A stretch of DNA of 64,000 nt from Terriglobia bacterium (lineage in GTDB: Bacteria > Acidobacteriota > Terriglobia > Terriglobales > Acidobacteriaceae), in NCBI GenBank assembly GCA_020073165.1, contig JAIQFP010000003.1:241626-305625 (forward strand). Direction: 5' to 3'. Shown piece by piece: positions 35,856-44,279 of the stretch (its first letter is position 1; every line of letters starts with the position of its first letter). The notes beneath the pieces are model-generated. The model did not search any database. It saw nothing but the letters and a program-made list of their open reading frames with translations, and had not been told where the DNA came from. The translations under genes were made by a program, and so were the position numbers.

Positions 35856-36869
35856 ATGCCCTCCAGCCGTACCAGCGTGCGCCGCCGTCTGAAAGCGCTC
35901 CACCGGAATCTCCGAGGGGCGCGCATGGTGACGCGTGCGTTCCTGTCCACCGAGCATCCGCTGCTGGCGCACATCATCCCGGTGCGGCGTTGTAATCTGG
36001 CCTGCGAGTACTGCAACGAGTACGACGACTTCTCCAAGCCGGTGCCGACCGAGGCCATGTTCCAGCGCGTGGACAAGCTGGCCGAACTGGGCACGTCGGT
36101 GATCACCATCAGCGGCGGCGAGCCACTGCTGCATCCCGAGCTGGATGAGATTATCCGCCGCATTCGCAAGTGCGGCATGGTTGCCGGGCTAATCACCAAC
36201 GGCTATCTGCTGACCGCAGAGCGTATCCAAAAGCTGAACCGGGCGGGTTTGGAGTGGCTGCAGATTTCGATCGATAACGTGACTCCAGACGATGTCTCGA
36301 AGAAGAGCCTGAAGGTGCTGGATAAGAAGTTGCAGCTGCTTGCCGAACACGCTGACTTTCACGTGAACATCAACTCTGTGGTTGGCGGCGGGGTGAGCAA
36401 TCCGCAGGACGCGCTTACCATCGGCAAACGGGCGCTGGAACTGGGCTTCAGCTCAACGGTCGGGATCATTCACGACGGCGATGGGCAGCTGCAGCCGCTG
36501 GGCGAGGAAGAGCGGCGCGTCTACCACGAGATGAAGGCCATGGAAAAGCGCAGCTTTACGCGCATCAATTCCTTCCAGGACAACATCGCCCAGGGCCGCC
36601 CCAATCAGTGGCGCTGCCGCGCCGGCTCGCGCTATCTCTACATCTGCGAAGATGGGCTGGTGCACTACTGCTCGCAGCAGCGCGGCTATCCCGGGGTTCC
36701 CTTGGAGAAGTACACGGTGGCGGACATCCGGCGGGAGTATCTGACCGAGAAATCGTGCGCCCCGCATTGCACGGTTTCCTGCGTGCACCAGGTATCGGTC
36801 TTCGATTCCTGGCGCGCGCCGCAACATCCCAACCCCGAGCCTGTCGGCGGCCTGGTCCAGATCGAGTAA
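35856..36869 (+). CDS. Radical SAM protein with SPASM-like C-terminus
   Basis: A 337-aa protein. The Fe-S/SAM motif CNLACEYC (C46, C50, C53) and the SAM motif [14 protein letters not shown] are intact, so it should bind a [4Fe-4S] cluster and cleave SAM reductively. The C-terminus holds further cysteines ([39 protein letters not shown]) like the auxiliary clusters of SPASM/Twitch proteins. The N-terminal 35 residues are basic. Substrate unknown: no short peptide precursor gene is seen beside it, so it is not obviously a RiPP enzyme. Confidence 0.88.
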   Translation: MPSSRTSVRRRLKALHRNLRGARMVTRAFLSTEHPLLAHIIPVRRCNLACEYCNEYDDFSKPVPTEAMFQRVDKLAELGTSVITISGGEPLLHPELDEIIRRIRKCGMVAGLITNGYLLTAERIQKLNRAGLEWLQISIDNVTPDDVSKKSLKVLDKKLQLLAEHADFHVNINSVVGGGVSNPQDALTIGKRALELGFSSTVGIIHDGDGQLQPLGEEERRVYHEMKAMEKRSFTRINSFQDNIAQGRPNQWRCRAGSRYLYICEDGLVHYCSQQRGYPGVPLEKYTVADIRREYLTEKSCAPHCTVSCVHQVSVFDSWRAPQHPNPEPVGGLVQIE

Positions 36870-36890
36870 CCGGGAATCAGCGCGAATTTC

Positions 36891-37268
36891 TTACGCAAGC
36901 GCGATCACATCAATTTCCACCAGCACGTCCTTGGGAAGCCGAGCCACCTCCACCGTCGACCGTGCCGGCGGCGCCGAACTGAAATACCGCCCATAGACTT
37001 CATTCATGGCAGCAAAGTCGCCTATGTTTTTCAAGAAAACGGTCGAGCGTACGACCTTCTCCAGCCCGCTGCCGGCCGCCTGCAGAATTCCCGACAAATT
37101 TTTCAACACGCGATCGGTCTGAAACCCCACGTCCCCGGAAACCAGCGTGTTGGTGACGGGATCAAGCGCAATCTGCCCCGAAACAAACACAAATCCGTTG
37201 GCCCGGATCGCCTGCGAATAGGGCCCAATCGCGTGCGGGCCGTCTTTGGTCACAATCACGTCGCGCAT
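36891..37268 (-). CDS. ridA: RidA-family enamine/imine deaminase
   Basis: A 125-aa trimer-forming enzyme that hydrolyses reactive 2-aminoacrylate and related enamines made by PLP enzymes. HAIGPYSQAIRANGFVFVSG, QIALDPVTN, GSGLEKVVRSTVFLKNIGDF and PARSTVEVARLPKDVLVEID are the RidA/YjgF signature, with catalytic Arg103 and Glu118. The length is standard. It is convergent with the radical SAM gene and 110 nt downstream of rel. Confidence 0.93.
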   Translation of the reverse strand: MRDVIVTKDGPHAIGPYSQAIRANGFVFVSGQIALDPVTNTLVSGDVGFQTDRVLKNLSGILQAAGSGLEKVVRSTVFLKNIGDFAAMNEVYGRYFSSAPPARSTVEVARLPKDVLVEIDVIALA

Positions 37269-37292
37269 GAAACCTCCAAGAGCAGCGGCTGG

Positions 37293-37348
37293 TAGTCAGT
37301 GAATTTCAGATTGTAGATTTTAGATTGCAGAATTGGAATGCGGATTCT
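37293..37348. repeat. Heptad-period array, 8 units
   Basis: TAGTCAG, TGAATTT, CAGATTG, TAGATTT, TAGATTG, CAGAATT, GGAATGC, GGATTCT in register between rel and ridA. Confidence 0.75.
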
Positions 37349-37378
37349 CAAGGCTCGGAGTTTGCCGACAATTGACGA

Positions 37379-39589
37379 CTAGATCTTCTGCAGCCTCTGC
37401 ACATCGTGCACGCCGGGAATCTTCCGCACCCCGCCGATGATGTTCTCCAGGTGCTTCAGATCGGCGATATCGAGGATGATGTCAATGTTTGCCTGCCCAT
37501 TGGCGGTGCGCGCTTCAATGTTGCGGATATTCGTCTTGGTGTCGCTGATCACCACGGTAATCTGCTTCAGCATGCCAAACCGGTCATCACAAAACACGGT
37601 GAGCTTCACCGGATAGGCACTCGGCAACTTTTCGTCACCGGCCCATTCCACGTCAATGCGCCGCTCCGGCTCGTACATCAGGTTGACTACGTTGGGACAG
37701 TTCTGGGCGTGCACCGCCACGCCTTTGCCCCGCGTGACATAGCCCACCACGGCTTCGCCGCGGATGGGATTGCAACAGCGGGCGCGATAGACCAGCAGGT
37801 CGCCGTGTCCCTTCACGCGGATGGCGTTGGCGCTGCTGTCGCCGCCAAACACGCGGCGCACTACGCTGGCGATGGTGCCGGGCTTCTCTCCCTCACCCTC
37901 GGGGGCGGGTTCACTCCCCGCCGGCGCCAGTTTCGCCAGCACCTGTCGCGCCGAGTACTTGCCATAGCCGATGCCGGCCATCAGGTCTTCCGGGCGTCCC
38001 AGGCCGTAATCGGACGCGATCTTCTGCAGCTCTTCGTCCTTGATCTCTTTGAGCGCCACCCGGTACTTGCGCGCCTCTTTTTCAATCAGCTTGCGGCCGA
38101 TTTCGATGGCCCGCTCGCGCTGGTGCAAATTAAGCCAATGCTTGATCTTGTTGCGCGAGCGCGACGACTTCACCACCCCCAGCCAATCGCGGCTCGGCTT
38201 GTGGCCGGGCTGAGTCAGGATTTCGACAATGTCGCCGCTGTGCAGCTTGTGACGCAGGGGCACCATGCGCCCGTTGACTTTGGCGCCCACGCAACTGTGG
38301 CCCACTTCGGTGTGGATGGAATAGGCGAAGTCGATGGGGGTGGAATCGCGCGGTAACACCACTACTTTACCCTTCGGCGTGAAGGTGTAGACCTCTTCGG
38401 GATAAAGATCGATCTTGAGGGTGGAAAGAAACTCGTTGGGATCGGAAACGTCGCGTTGCCACTCCACCACCTGGCGCAGCCACGCCAGCCGCTGCTCGTC
38501 CTGCGCCGACACCGGCCCATCTTTGTATTTCCAGTGCGCCGCGATGCCTTCTTCCGCCATCTTGTGCATTTCTTCGGTGCGGATCTGCAGTTCAAACGGG
38601 GTGCCGTCTTCGGTAATCACCGAAGTGTGCAGCGACTGATAGAAATTCGGCCGCGGCATGGCAATGAAGTCCTTGATCCGTCCCGGCACTGGACGCCACA
38701 GGTTGTGAATGATCCCCAGTACGGCGTAGCAGTCCTGCACCGATTGCGTAATTACTCGCATGGCGTACAGGTCGTACACCTGGTCCACGGCGATGCGCTG
38801 GCGCACCAGTTTCTTGTGAATGCTGTGCAGCCGCTTGATACGGCTCTCGAGCTTGGCGGTGATGCCGGCTTCTTTCAGCTTGTCGCGCAGCACCTGCTCC
38901 ACCCGCGCCAGGAACGCCTCGCCCGCCTTGCGCCGGGCCTCGACGGCATCGTGCACCTGCTGGTAGGCGATGGGATCGACGTAGCGGAAGCCCAGATCCT
39001 CCAGTTCCCCGCGGATCTTGCCCATGCCCAGGCGGTGCGCGATGGGCGCGTAAATCTCCAGTGTCTCCTTCGCGATTTTCTGCTGCCGCTCCGGCGCCAG
39101 GTGCTCCAGCGTCCGCATGTTGTGCAGGCGGTCGGCCAGCTTGATCAGCACCACGCGGATGTCATCCACCATGGCTAGCATCATCTTGCGCAGGTTCTCG
39201 GCTTGCTGTTCCTCGCGGGTGGCAAAGTCGATGGCGCTGATCTTGGTGACGCCCTCCACGATGTGCGCTACCTGCTCCCCGAATTCCTTGCGGATATCAA
39301 CGATGGTGACCGAAGTGTCTTCAACCGAGTCGTGCAGCAGCCCGGCGGCGACCGCCACCGCGTCCATCTTCATCTCAGCCAACACAAGGGCGACTTGCAG
39401 GGGATGCACCAGGTAGGGTTCGCCGGAGGCTCGGGTCTGCCCGGCGTGGTGTGTTTGGGAAAAATCGTAGGCTTTGCTGACCAGGGACAGATCGTCGCTG
39501 GGCCGGTTGGCCCGCATCCGCTTCATCAGTTCCCGAAACTTGGTCACCGAGAGCGCGGTAGTCGCGATCTGTTGGCGCAGCGTCGCCAT
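37379..39589 (-). CDS. rel: Bifunctional (p)ppGpp synthetase/hydrolase (Rel)
   Basis: A 736-aa stringent-response enzyme. The HD hydrolase is complete (HP at 62-63, HDSVED at 86-91), as is the synthetase, with RIKDFIAMPRPNFYQSLHTS near 303-322: RxKD rather than ExDD marks the bifunctional Rel/SpoT class. The TGS domain (VYTFTPKGKVVVLPRDSTPI) and C-terminal ACT domain (DRFGMLKQITVVISDTKTNI) follow. It makes and degrades (p)ppGpp according to amino-acid supply. No second synthetase is visible in this window. Confidence 0.95.
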   Translation of the reverse strand: MATLRQQIATTALSVTKFRELMKRMRANRPSDDLSLVSKAYDFSQTHHAGQTRASGEPYLVHPLQVALVLAEMKMDAVAVAAGLLHDSVEDTSVTIVDIRKEFGEQVAHIVEGVTKISAIDFATREEQQAENLRKMMLAMVDDIRVVLIKLADRLHNMRTLEHLAPERQQKIAKETLEIYAPIAHRLGMGKIRGELEDLGFRYVDPIAYQQVHDAVEARRKAGEAFLARVEQVLRDKLKEAGITAKLESRIKRLHSIHKKLVRQRIAVDQVYDLYAMRVITQSVQDCYAVLGIIHNLWRPVPGRIKDFIAMPRPNFYQSLHTSVITEDGTPFELQIRTEEMHKMAEEGIAAHWKYKDGPVSAQDEQRLAWLRQVVEWQRDVSDPNEFLSTLKIDLYPEEVYTFTPKGKVVVLPRDSTPIDFAYSIHTEVGHSCVGAKVNGRMVPLRHKLHSGDIVEILTQPGHKPSRDWLGVVKSSRSRNKIKHWLNLHQRERAIEIGRKLIEKEARKYRVALKEIKDEELQKIASDYGLGRPEDLMAGIGYGKYSARQVLAKLAPAGSEPAPEGEGEKPGTIASVVRRVFGGDSSANAIRVKGHGDLLVYRARCCNPIRGEAVVGYVTRGKGVAVHAQNCPNVVNLMYEPERRIDVEWAGDEKLPSAYPVKLTVFCDDRFGMLKQITVVISDTKTNIRNIEARTANGQANIDIILDIADLKHLENIIGGVRKIPGVHDVQRLQKI

Positions 39590-39710
39590 GACGGATTATA
39601 GCTCGCAGGGAAGGGAGGGCCCGTTTACCGCACGGCGCCCGACCCATGTATCGGCCAGGTGCCGCCTCAGAAATCTGCTCACTCTGATTATAGCGGCCTA
39701 CAACCTCTTC

Positions 39711-39775
39711 GCTGTCACCCTGAGCGGAGTATGGCTGCGCATCGCGCGGCCATGCGAAGGCGAAGGGCTCCTGCC
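39711..39775 (+). repeat. 'CATCCTGAGC' dispersed repeat, divergent copy
   Basis: GCTGTCACCCTGAGCGGAGT, then CATGCGAAGGCGAAGGGCTC. It has the same arrangement as the 39860 copy but a different middle. Confidence 0.55.
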
Positions 39776-39859
39776 AAACCGACACTTTCTGGGGCGCTGC
39801 AGGGAATTCTTCCCGAACACGGGCAGGAGTAGCAGCTGCGACATTGGCACCCGACCCTT

Positions 39860-39920
39860 AACCGGCGTCATCCTGAGCCCGAAGGGCGAAGGACCTCGCG
39901 CGCAGCGGCGCGATGCTCGC
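39860..39920 (+). repeat. 'CATCCTGAGC' dispersed repeat, good copy
   Basis: ACCGGCGTCATCCTGAGCCC, then GAAGGGCGAAGGACC. It is homologous to the inverted copy at 14236-14297 over about 45 nt. Confidence 0.65.
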
Positions 39921-39940
39921 TCCTCTGCTACATTGATCCC

Positions 39941-40831
39941 GTGCCCCGCATCCTCGTTTCCGGTGTCTCCGGCCCCATCGGCGCCGCCCTGCTGCCCTCG
40001 CTCCAAGCCCGCGGATACCAAGTCACCCGCCTGGTCCGCGGCGCTGCCGGACATACACAAATCCCCTGGGATCCCGCCCGACCCCCGGCGCCCGAGTCCG
40101 TCTCCGGCTTCGATGCCATCATCCATCTCGCCGGAGAGACGGTAGTCGGCCGCTGGACCGCTGCCAAGAAAGCCCGCATCCGCGACAGCCGTGTGCTGGG
40201 CACCCGCAACCTGGCGCAAGCGCTGGCCCAGGCGTCGCAGCGCCCGCCAGTGCTGATCACCGCGTCCGCCATCGGCTACTACGGCGACCGCGGCGACGAA
40301 ATCCTCCGCGAGGATAGCTCGCCGGGAAAAGGTTTTCTGCCCGAAGTCTGCCGCGAGTGGGAGGCCGCCACCGAAGCCGCATCCGCCGCCGGCATTCGCA
40401 CCGCCCAGGTGCGCATCGGCCTGGTGCTGAGCCCCGTCGGAGGCGCGCTGCAAAAGATGCTCACCCCGTTCAAGCTGGGCCTCGGCGGCAACATGGGCAA
40501 CGGACGCCAGTGGTGGAGTTGGATTGACGTCGGGGACCTGGTCGGCGCGATTCACCACATCCTGGAGAACGACCGCCTGGCAGGCCCGGTCAACGCGGTC
40601 GCCCCCAGCCCGGTCACCAACGCAGAGTTCACGAAGACCCTGGCCGGAGTGCTGTCGCGCCCAGCGATCCTTCCCATGCCCGCCTTGGCCGCCCGCCTGG
40701 CCTTCGGCCAGATGGCCGACGAACTCCTGCTCGCCAGCCAGCGCGTGGAGCCTACCAAGCTGATGGCCAGCGGGTATCCCTTTCAGCACTCTGATCTGAA
40801 GAAGGCCTTGGAAGACCTGCTGAAGCGGTGA
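39941..40831 (+). CDS. TIGR01777-type NAD-dependent epimerase-like protein
   Basis: A 296-aa short-chain-dehydrogenase-like protein. The N-terminal SGVSGPIGAALLPSLQARGY is the Rossmann nucleotide site (GxxGxxG); IIHLAGETVVGRWTAAKKAR, ITASAIGYYGDRGDEIL and the C-terminal DUF1731 part (LPMPALAARLAFGQMADELL) match the TIGR01777/YfcH family. GTG at 39941 gives the start MPRILVSG. Members are linked in some plants and bacteria to division or sugar metabolism; the substrate is unknown. Confidence 0.88.
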   Translation: MPRILVSGVSGPIGAALLPSLQARGYQVTRLVRGAAGHTQIPWDPARPPAPESVSGFDAIIHLAGETVVGRWTAAKKARIRDSRVLGTRNLAQALAQASQRPPVLITASAIGYYGDRGDEILREDSSPGKGFLPEVCREWEAATEAASAAGIRTAQVRIGLVLSPVGGALQKMLTPFKLGLGGNMGNGRQWWSWIDVGDLVGAIHHILENDRLAGPVNAVAPSPVTNAEFTKTLAGVLSRPAILPMPALAARLAFGQMADELLLASQRVEPTKLMASGYPFQHSDLKKALEDLLKR

Positions 40832-40955
40832 TCCCGTAGTTCCCATTGACTTCCCATCCCGCCCTGAGTACGCTTCCCCCGCTGGAAGTTAGGCCCCCGC
40901 ATTGCGGTTTCCCCAGGTGTGTGAATCAGCCCGGAAAATCAAACAGGAGGAGCGC

Positions 40956-41297
40956 ATGGCGAAACTCTATTGCAACGTGATCGGGGTGGTCTTGCTGTTA
41001 GGCGGAGTGGCGGGATTTTTCACCAGCGCGGTGCCGTTGCCGATGCATCACAATGCGATACACGTGCTCAGCGGACTGGTCGCCTTATGGGCCGGCATGA
41101 GCGGAGGCGGGAAGCTCGCCGTTCCCTTTGCCAAGATATTTGGGGCTGTGTACACGCTGTTGGCCATCGCAGGCTTTCTCGGAATCCACGACCTGGGCCC
41201 GATCATGCTGGGCCTGACCACGCAGGTAAACATCGTGCACCTGGTCATCGGCGTCGCCGGTTTGGCGGCGGGCTTTGCCACCAAAACGGCTGCGTAG
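40956..41297 (+). CDS. DUF4383-like small membrane protein
   Basis: A 113-aa protein starting at ATG 40956 after GGAGG. Four hydrophobic helices: NVIGVVLLLGGVAGFFT, AIHVLSGLVALWAG, KIFGAVYTLLAIAGFLG and NIVHLVIGVAGLAAGFA; the repeated H-x2-x-G-x-x-G-L pattern is as in the DUF4383 membrane family. Function unknown. Followed by a heptad array. Confidence 0.75.
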   Translation: MAKLYCNVIGVVLLLGGVAGFFTSAVPLPMHHNAIHVLSGLVALWAGMSGGGKLAVPFAKIFGAVYTLLAIAGFLGIHDLGPIMLGLTTQVNIVHLVIGVAGLAAGFATKTAA

Positions 41298-41314
41298 CAG
41301 CCAGACTCGGCAGC

Positions 41315-41384
41315 TGGTGGCTGGTGGCTGGTGGCAAGTCGCTGGTTCCGTGGTCCCGGCTACCCGCTTCCGGCCACTAGCTAC
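41315..41384. repeat. Heptad-period array, 10 units
   Basis: Three perfect TGGTGGC units followed by AAGTCGC, TGGTTCC, GTGGTCC, CGGCTAC and further degenerate units, filling the gap to the next gene. Confidence 0.75.
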
Positions 41385-41389
41385 CCCTC

Positions 41390-42055
41390 TCATCCCCGCT
41401 CGAACGCGTGCTTCTTCTCCAACTCCACCAGCGCCACCCGCATGTCGGACTCAAATTTTCCCGCCTGCTCCATCAGCGACAGATTGGCAGTCGCGTATCT
41501 TCGCTCCATGCGGAACAGGCCCTGGTCGGCGAGCTTTTTGGCCAGCTCGGCGAGATGGTCGGTGGTGTTTTCGACGTAAAGGGCCTCGGTTTCATCGCCC
41601 AGCCAGACGTCGCCGCCCACCAGCCGGGTTTGCCAGTACACCTTGCGGGCCAATAGCTGCGTGATCTCGTCGTCACCGGCTTTGCCGAAGACCCACTTGT
41701 TGCGCTTAAAGTCGTAATGACGGCTGGAGAATTGCACCGGCACCAGCTTGCCGGACTTCACAAACTCCAGTTGCCGCCGGTCCACTTCTTTGCGCAGCGC
41801 GTTGATGACCGGCGCTTCGGCGTCCTTAGGTTCGAGCGATGGCATCACCTCGCGCACCGTGGCCGACAGATTCACCGCTACCGGTGCGTGCAGGCCTTCG
41901 GAGTTTTCCAGGCGGATGTCGCCATGCAGCACCCAGAAATCCGCCCCCGATGTGGACCGGTGAAACGGCCACTCCAGATGAAACGAGAGCGGCAGCCCGG
42001 TCAAGGTCACGTAGATCTTTTTTTCTTTGGCACCATTTCCGGTTTGCTGGTCCAT
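41390..42055 (-). CDS. Conserved hypothetical protein
   Basis: A 221-aa protein from the ATG at 42055 (MDQQTGNGAKEKK). The longer frame to 42154 has an unrelated Pro/Gly-rich N-terminus. The first half is beta-rich (IYVTLTGLPLSFHLEWPFHR, LHGDIRLENSEGLHAPVAVN); the second half is helical (AELAKKLADQGLFRMERRYA, TANLSLMEQAGKFESDMRVA). There is no signal peptide or membrane helix. I do not recognise a named domain; sequences of this type seem confined to Acidobacteria. It is convergent with the DUF4383 gene. Confidence 0.65.
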   Translation of the reverse strand: MDQQTGNGAKEKKIYVTLTGLPLSFHLEWPFHRSTSGADFWVLHGDIRLENSEGLHAPVAVNLSATVREVMPSLEPKDAEAPVINALRKEVDRRQLEFVKSGKLVPVQFSSRHYDFKRNKWVFGKAGDDEITQLLARKVYWQTRLVGGDVWLGDETEALYVENTTDHLAELAKKLADQGLFRMERRYATANLSLMEQAGKFESDMRVALVELEKKHAFERG

Positions 42056-42211
42056 AAGGGATGATTCTCGCAGAGTAAGATCAGCCGGATATTTTACTGC
42101 GTGCCCCATTTTGGCGCGCAACCCGGGGTGACCCGGCGGAAGGGACGAAGGCACTGGCCCGAGCCAGTTTACGGCGTGGAGTGGGCAGTCTCTTAGATGA
42201 ACGCTGGATAG

Positions 42212-42388
42212 CTACTGCAACCGGTTCGCGATCTTGGCGTCGAGGTAGTCCAGCACTTCGTAGATGTTCATTACTTCCAGCAAGGCCATGATCTCGCTGC
42301 GGGCGAGGCCGTTGTCTACCACCATGTGTTCCAACTCTTCTAACGCATACTGCAAGGCCGAATCATCGCGCGGATCACTTGTGGCCAT
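42212..42388 (-). CDS. 58-aa conserved small protein
   Basis: MATSDPRDDSALQYALEELE, then HMVVDNGLARSEIMALLEVM, then NIYEVLDYLDAKIANRLQ. The ATG at 42388 follows AAGGGGA at good spacing, and the stop TAG is at 42212-42214. It is acidic, helical and without cysteines. It is below the length cut-off of many gene callers. The strong ribosome-binding site and regular amphipathic pattern support translation. The function is unknown; a small protein-binding regulator is possible. Confidence 0.65.
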   Translation of the reverse strand: MATSDPRDDSALQYALEELEHMVVDNGLARSEIMALLEVMNIYEVLDYLDAKIANRLQ

Positions 42389-42871
42389 TGGATTCCCCTT
42401 GAACGCGTGACGCTGAGGGGCAAGACCCGTGTAGTCGATCGCCTGCTGTTGTCACGGGTGCGCCCCCACACCTACGACAGTGCCAGACTAAATTGTGGCA
42501 AAAGCCGTGTGGAATGGCCCATTCGGGCGGGGGGACTGGCACGCTGGTGGGATGGGTATTCCTGGCATGCCGCCGGTTACCGGGAGAGCGCTGTGCTTTG
42601 CTCCGGCTTGCGGGTAGCCCGAATCGTCACGAAGGGTTTCAGCGCGCCGCCAGGTTCGCCCATGAGCAGCGTTTGCTTAAAAGACTCAGAATGGACCAGG
42701 TGCCCAACATGAGTTTCTGGACAGCGGGGCCCGGCAGCTTCAGTTCGGTTGTGGATTGGGCGACAGCGAGCAAGTTAAGCAGTGCAACCAGCACATTGCG
42801 GGTCGCAAAGTTCAAGATTCTTGACCTCCAATTCAATTTAGGAGTTGGATTGTGCCCTGGCCTGTCCGCGG
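42389..42871. other. Mostly non-coding gap with a possible gene remnant
   Basis: 483 nt upstream of the 58-aa gene and downstream of the peroxiredoxin. The only suggestive frame is minus 42639-42815: a TTG preceded by GGAGG opens NFATRNVLVALLNLLAVAQS (signal-like), then VQKLMLGTWSI, like the start of a secreted lipocalin/DUF1579-type protein, but it ends after 58 aa. This could be a decayed gene; I do not call it functional. Confidence 0.35.
42639..42815 (-). pseudogene. Possible truncated secreted LGTW-type protein
   Basis: Starts at TTG 42815 with GGAGG 9 nt upstream; hydrophobic signal-like N-terminus, then LPGPAVQKLMLGTWSI as in small secreted lipocalin-like proteins, then unrelated residues and a stop. 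The continuation is not found in the other two frames by eye. Low confidence. Confidence 0.25.
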
Positions 42872-43357
42872 TCATTGCATCTTCTGCAGCACTCGCAGCA
42901 GTTCGGCATTGTCCGGCGTCTGGTCCAGCGGATACACCTTGGCAAACGCAATCTTCCCGCTCTTATCCACGATGAACACAGCTCGCTCACAGATGCCCGC
43001 GATCGGAGGCCCTTCACGGAGAATCCCGAAGGCCTGAGTCACGGCCCCGTGGGGATAGAAGTCGGAACACAAGGGAAGCTGCATCATCCCGATTTCTTTT
43101 TTCTGCCAGGCGATGTGGCTCAATATCGAATCTATGCTGATGTCCAGGACCTGGGCATTCAGGGCGGCGAACCTCTCCCGGTCGGAGTTGAACGCCGGCA
43201 CTTGCGCCGCTCAGGTCGGCGTCCAGTCCAGGGGATGGAAGCTCACTACCAAATGCTTCTTCCCGAGAAAATCGCTAAGCTTCACTGTGAACTGGCGCTC
43301 GCCTTCGACCGCGGCCAGTTCAAATTCCGGAGCTGGATCGCCAACTTTAAGTGCCAT
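42872..43357 (-). CDS. Peroxiredoxin with in-frame UGA at the catalytic Cys: probable selenoprotein
   Basis: A 161-residue AhpC/TSA-BCP-type peroxiredoxin if UGA (43211-43213) is read through as selenocysteine, residue 49. Before it: MALKVGDPAPEFELAAVEGE, then LSDFLGKKHLVVSFHPLDWTPT. After it in the same frame: AAQVPAFNSDRERFAALNAQ, SDFYPHGAVTQAFGI, CERAVFIVDKSGKIAFAKVY. The Prx active-site signature PxxxTxxC reads P42-LDW-T46-PT-U49, so the UGA replaces exactly the peroxidatic Cys; Arg125 of the active site is conserved and C97 or C123 could resolve. ATG 43357 follows AAAGGA. It should reduce peroxides using thiol donors. The alternative, a nonsense mutation or sequencing error, is less likely given position and intact flanks. 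Confidence 0.82.
43162..43200 (-). promoter_or_regulatory. Candidate bacterial SECIS hairpin
   Basis: On the mRNA the bases after UGA fold as CGGCG (nt +14 to +18) pairing with CGCCG (+42 to +46), then AACUCC (+22 to +27) with GGAG and UU (+33 to +36, +40 and +41), with small bulges and the 5-nt apical loop GACCG starting 27 nt after the UGA. A G at the first loop position and this spacing fit the loose bacterial SECIS model (loop about 16-37 nt from UGA) as I remember it. Confidence 0.5.
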
Positions 43358-43609
43358 GAATTTTCCTTTGCCCTGCGTTCGCGCACGCCAGTTTAGCTTC
43401 TGCCCGCCTGGGGCCACAAGCGATGCAGACCTCGAGCAGAGGTTGCCTGCCGGAGAAAAAAGGCTCGCAGGCTGTGACTGTCTTGTCTACCTCATTTTTA
43501 CTTTTCTTGACAAAGTCTTACCATCCCCCCGCCCACCTGCAGGCTTCTAACTAATCGCAACTCCACTCCAAAACATGCAATTCACCAAGACTGAACCCAG
43601 GAGAGACCC

Positions 43610-44218
43610 ATGTTTCGCAAGATCAGTATGCTGGTAGTGTCTTCGCTAGTGTTCTTGTCGATGGCGGCTGCCCAGGAATATCATTCCGATGCCGCCGTGA
43701 GCTTCACCGGTGTCCTCAACAAGGACTCGAGCGGCAACGGACTTTTGCAGAACCCCACTCATTCCGGGGGATTGCTGGCCAGTTACCGATTGGCGCTCGG
43801 AAACCATTCCGCAGTGGAACTCAATTACGGCTACAGCCGGAACACGCAGAACTTCACCGGCGCGTTCCCAGGCACATTTGCGGCACAACAGGCGAATGTG
43901 CATGAGGCGACAGCCGCCTACGTGCTCTCGATGAATCGCGCGGGGCGGTTGGATCCGTTCGTCCTGGGAGGAGGGGGCGCGCTGATCTTCAGCCCGACCG
44001 GCAGCTCGTTCAATCCCATCCTGGGCGGCGACACCCAAGCCAAGGGGACATTCCTCTATGGAGCAGGCGTGGACTATCGGTTGGTGCGAGGCCTGGGGCT
44101 GCGCTTGCAATACCGCGGGTTGGTATACAAGGCGCCTGACTTCGGGCTCTCCGCAATTTCCACGGACAGCTGGACCCACACCGCGGAACCGTCCGTCGGC
44201 TTGACGTTCCGCTTCTGA
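43610..44218 (+). CDS. Outer-membrane beta-barrel protein
   Basis: A 202-aa protein with a signal peptide (MFRKISMLVVSSLVFLSMAAA, cut before QEY). The mature part shows alternating hydrophobic strands with aromatic girdles: GLLASYRLALGNHSAVELNY, GYSRNT, LRLQYRGLVYKAP, and a C-terminal SVGLTFRF ending in Phe, the signal for BAM insertion. This matches small 8-strand OmpX/OmpA-like barrels. No porin-specific motif; role unknown. Divergent from the peroxiredoxin gene. Confidence 0.82.
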   Translation: MFRKISMLVVSSLVFLSMAAAQEYHSDAAVSFTGVLNKDSSGNGLLQNPTHSGGLLASYRLALGNHSAVELNYGYSRNTQNFTGAFPGTFAAQQANVHEATAAYVLSMNRAGRLDPFVLGGGGALIFSPTGSSFNPILGGDTQAKGTFLYGAGVDYRLVRGLGLRLQYRGLVYKAPDFGLSAISTDSWTHTAEPSVGLTFRF

Positions 44219-44279
44219 AGGAGGTTCCAACTCCCGGGCCTCTGTGGCGTTCGAGCGGAGGCCCGCACATCTTCGACTC

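Larger units (their letters stand above)
39590..39940. other. Divergent intergenic region with two dispersed-repeat copies
   Basis: 351 nt between rel and the TIGR01777 gene. Apart from repeat copies at 39711-39775 and 39860-39920 I see nothing conserved. The region must hold both promoters. Confidence 0.4.

Noticed and set aside
35856..36869. RiPP-modifying radical SAM cluster
   Set aside because: No precursor-like short gene or transporter beside it, and the neighbours are ordinary metabolic genes.
42872..43357. Reading the peroxiredoxin as two separate genes or as a plain pseudogene
   Set aside because: The stop is UGA, single, and exactly at the catalytic Cys; both halves are intact and in frame. 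Selenocysteine is the simpler explanation, though unproven.
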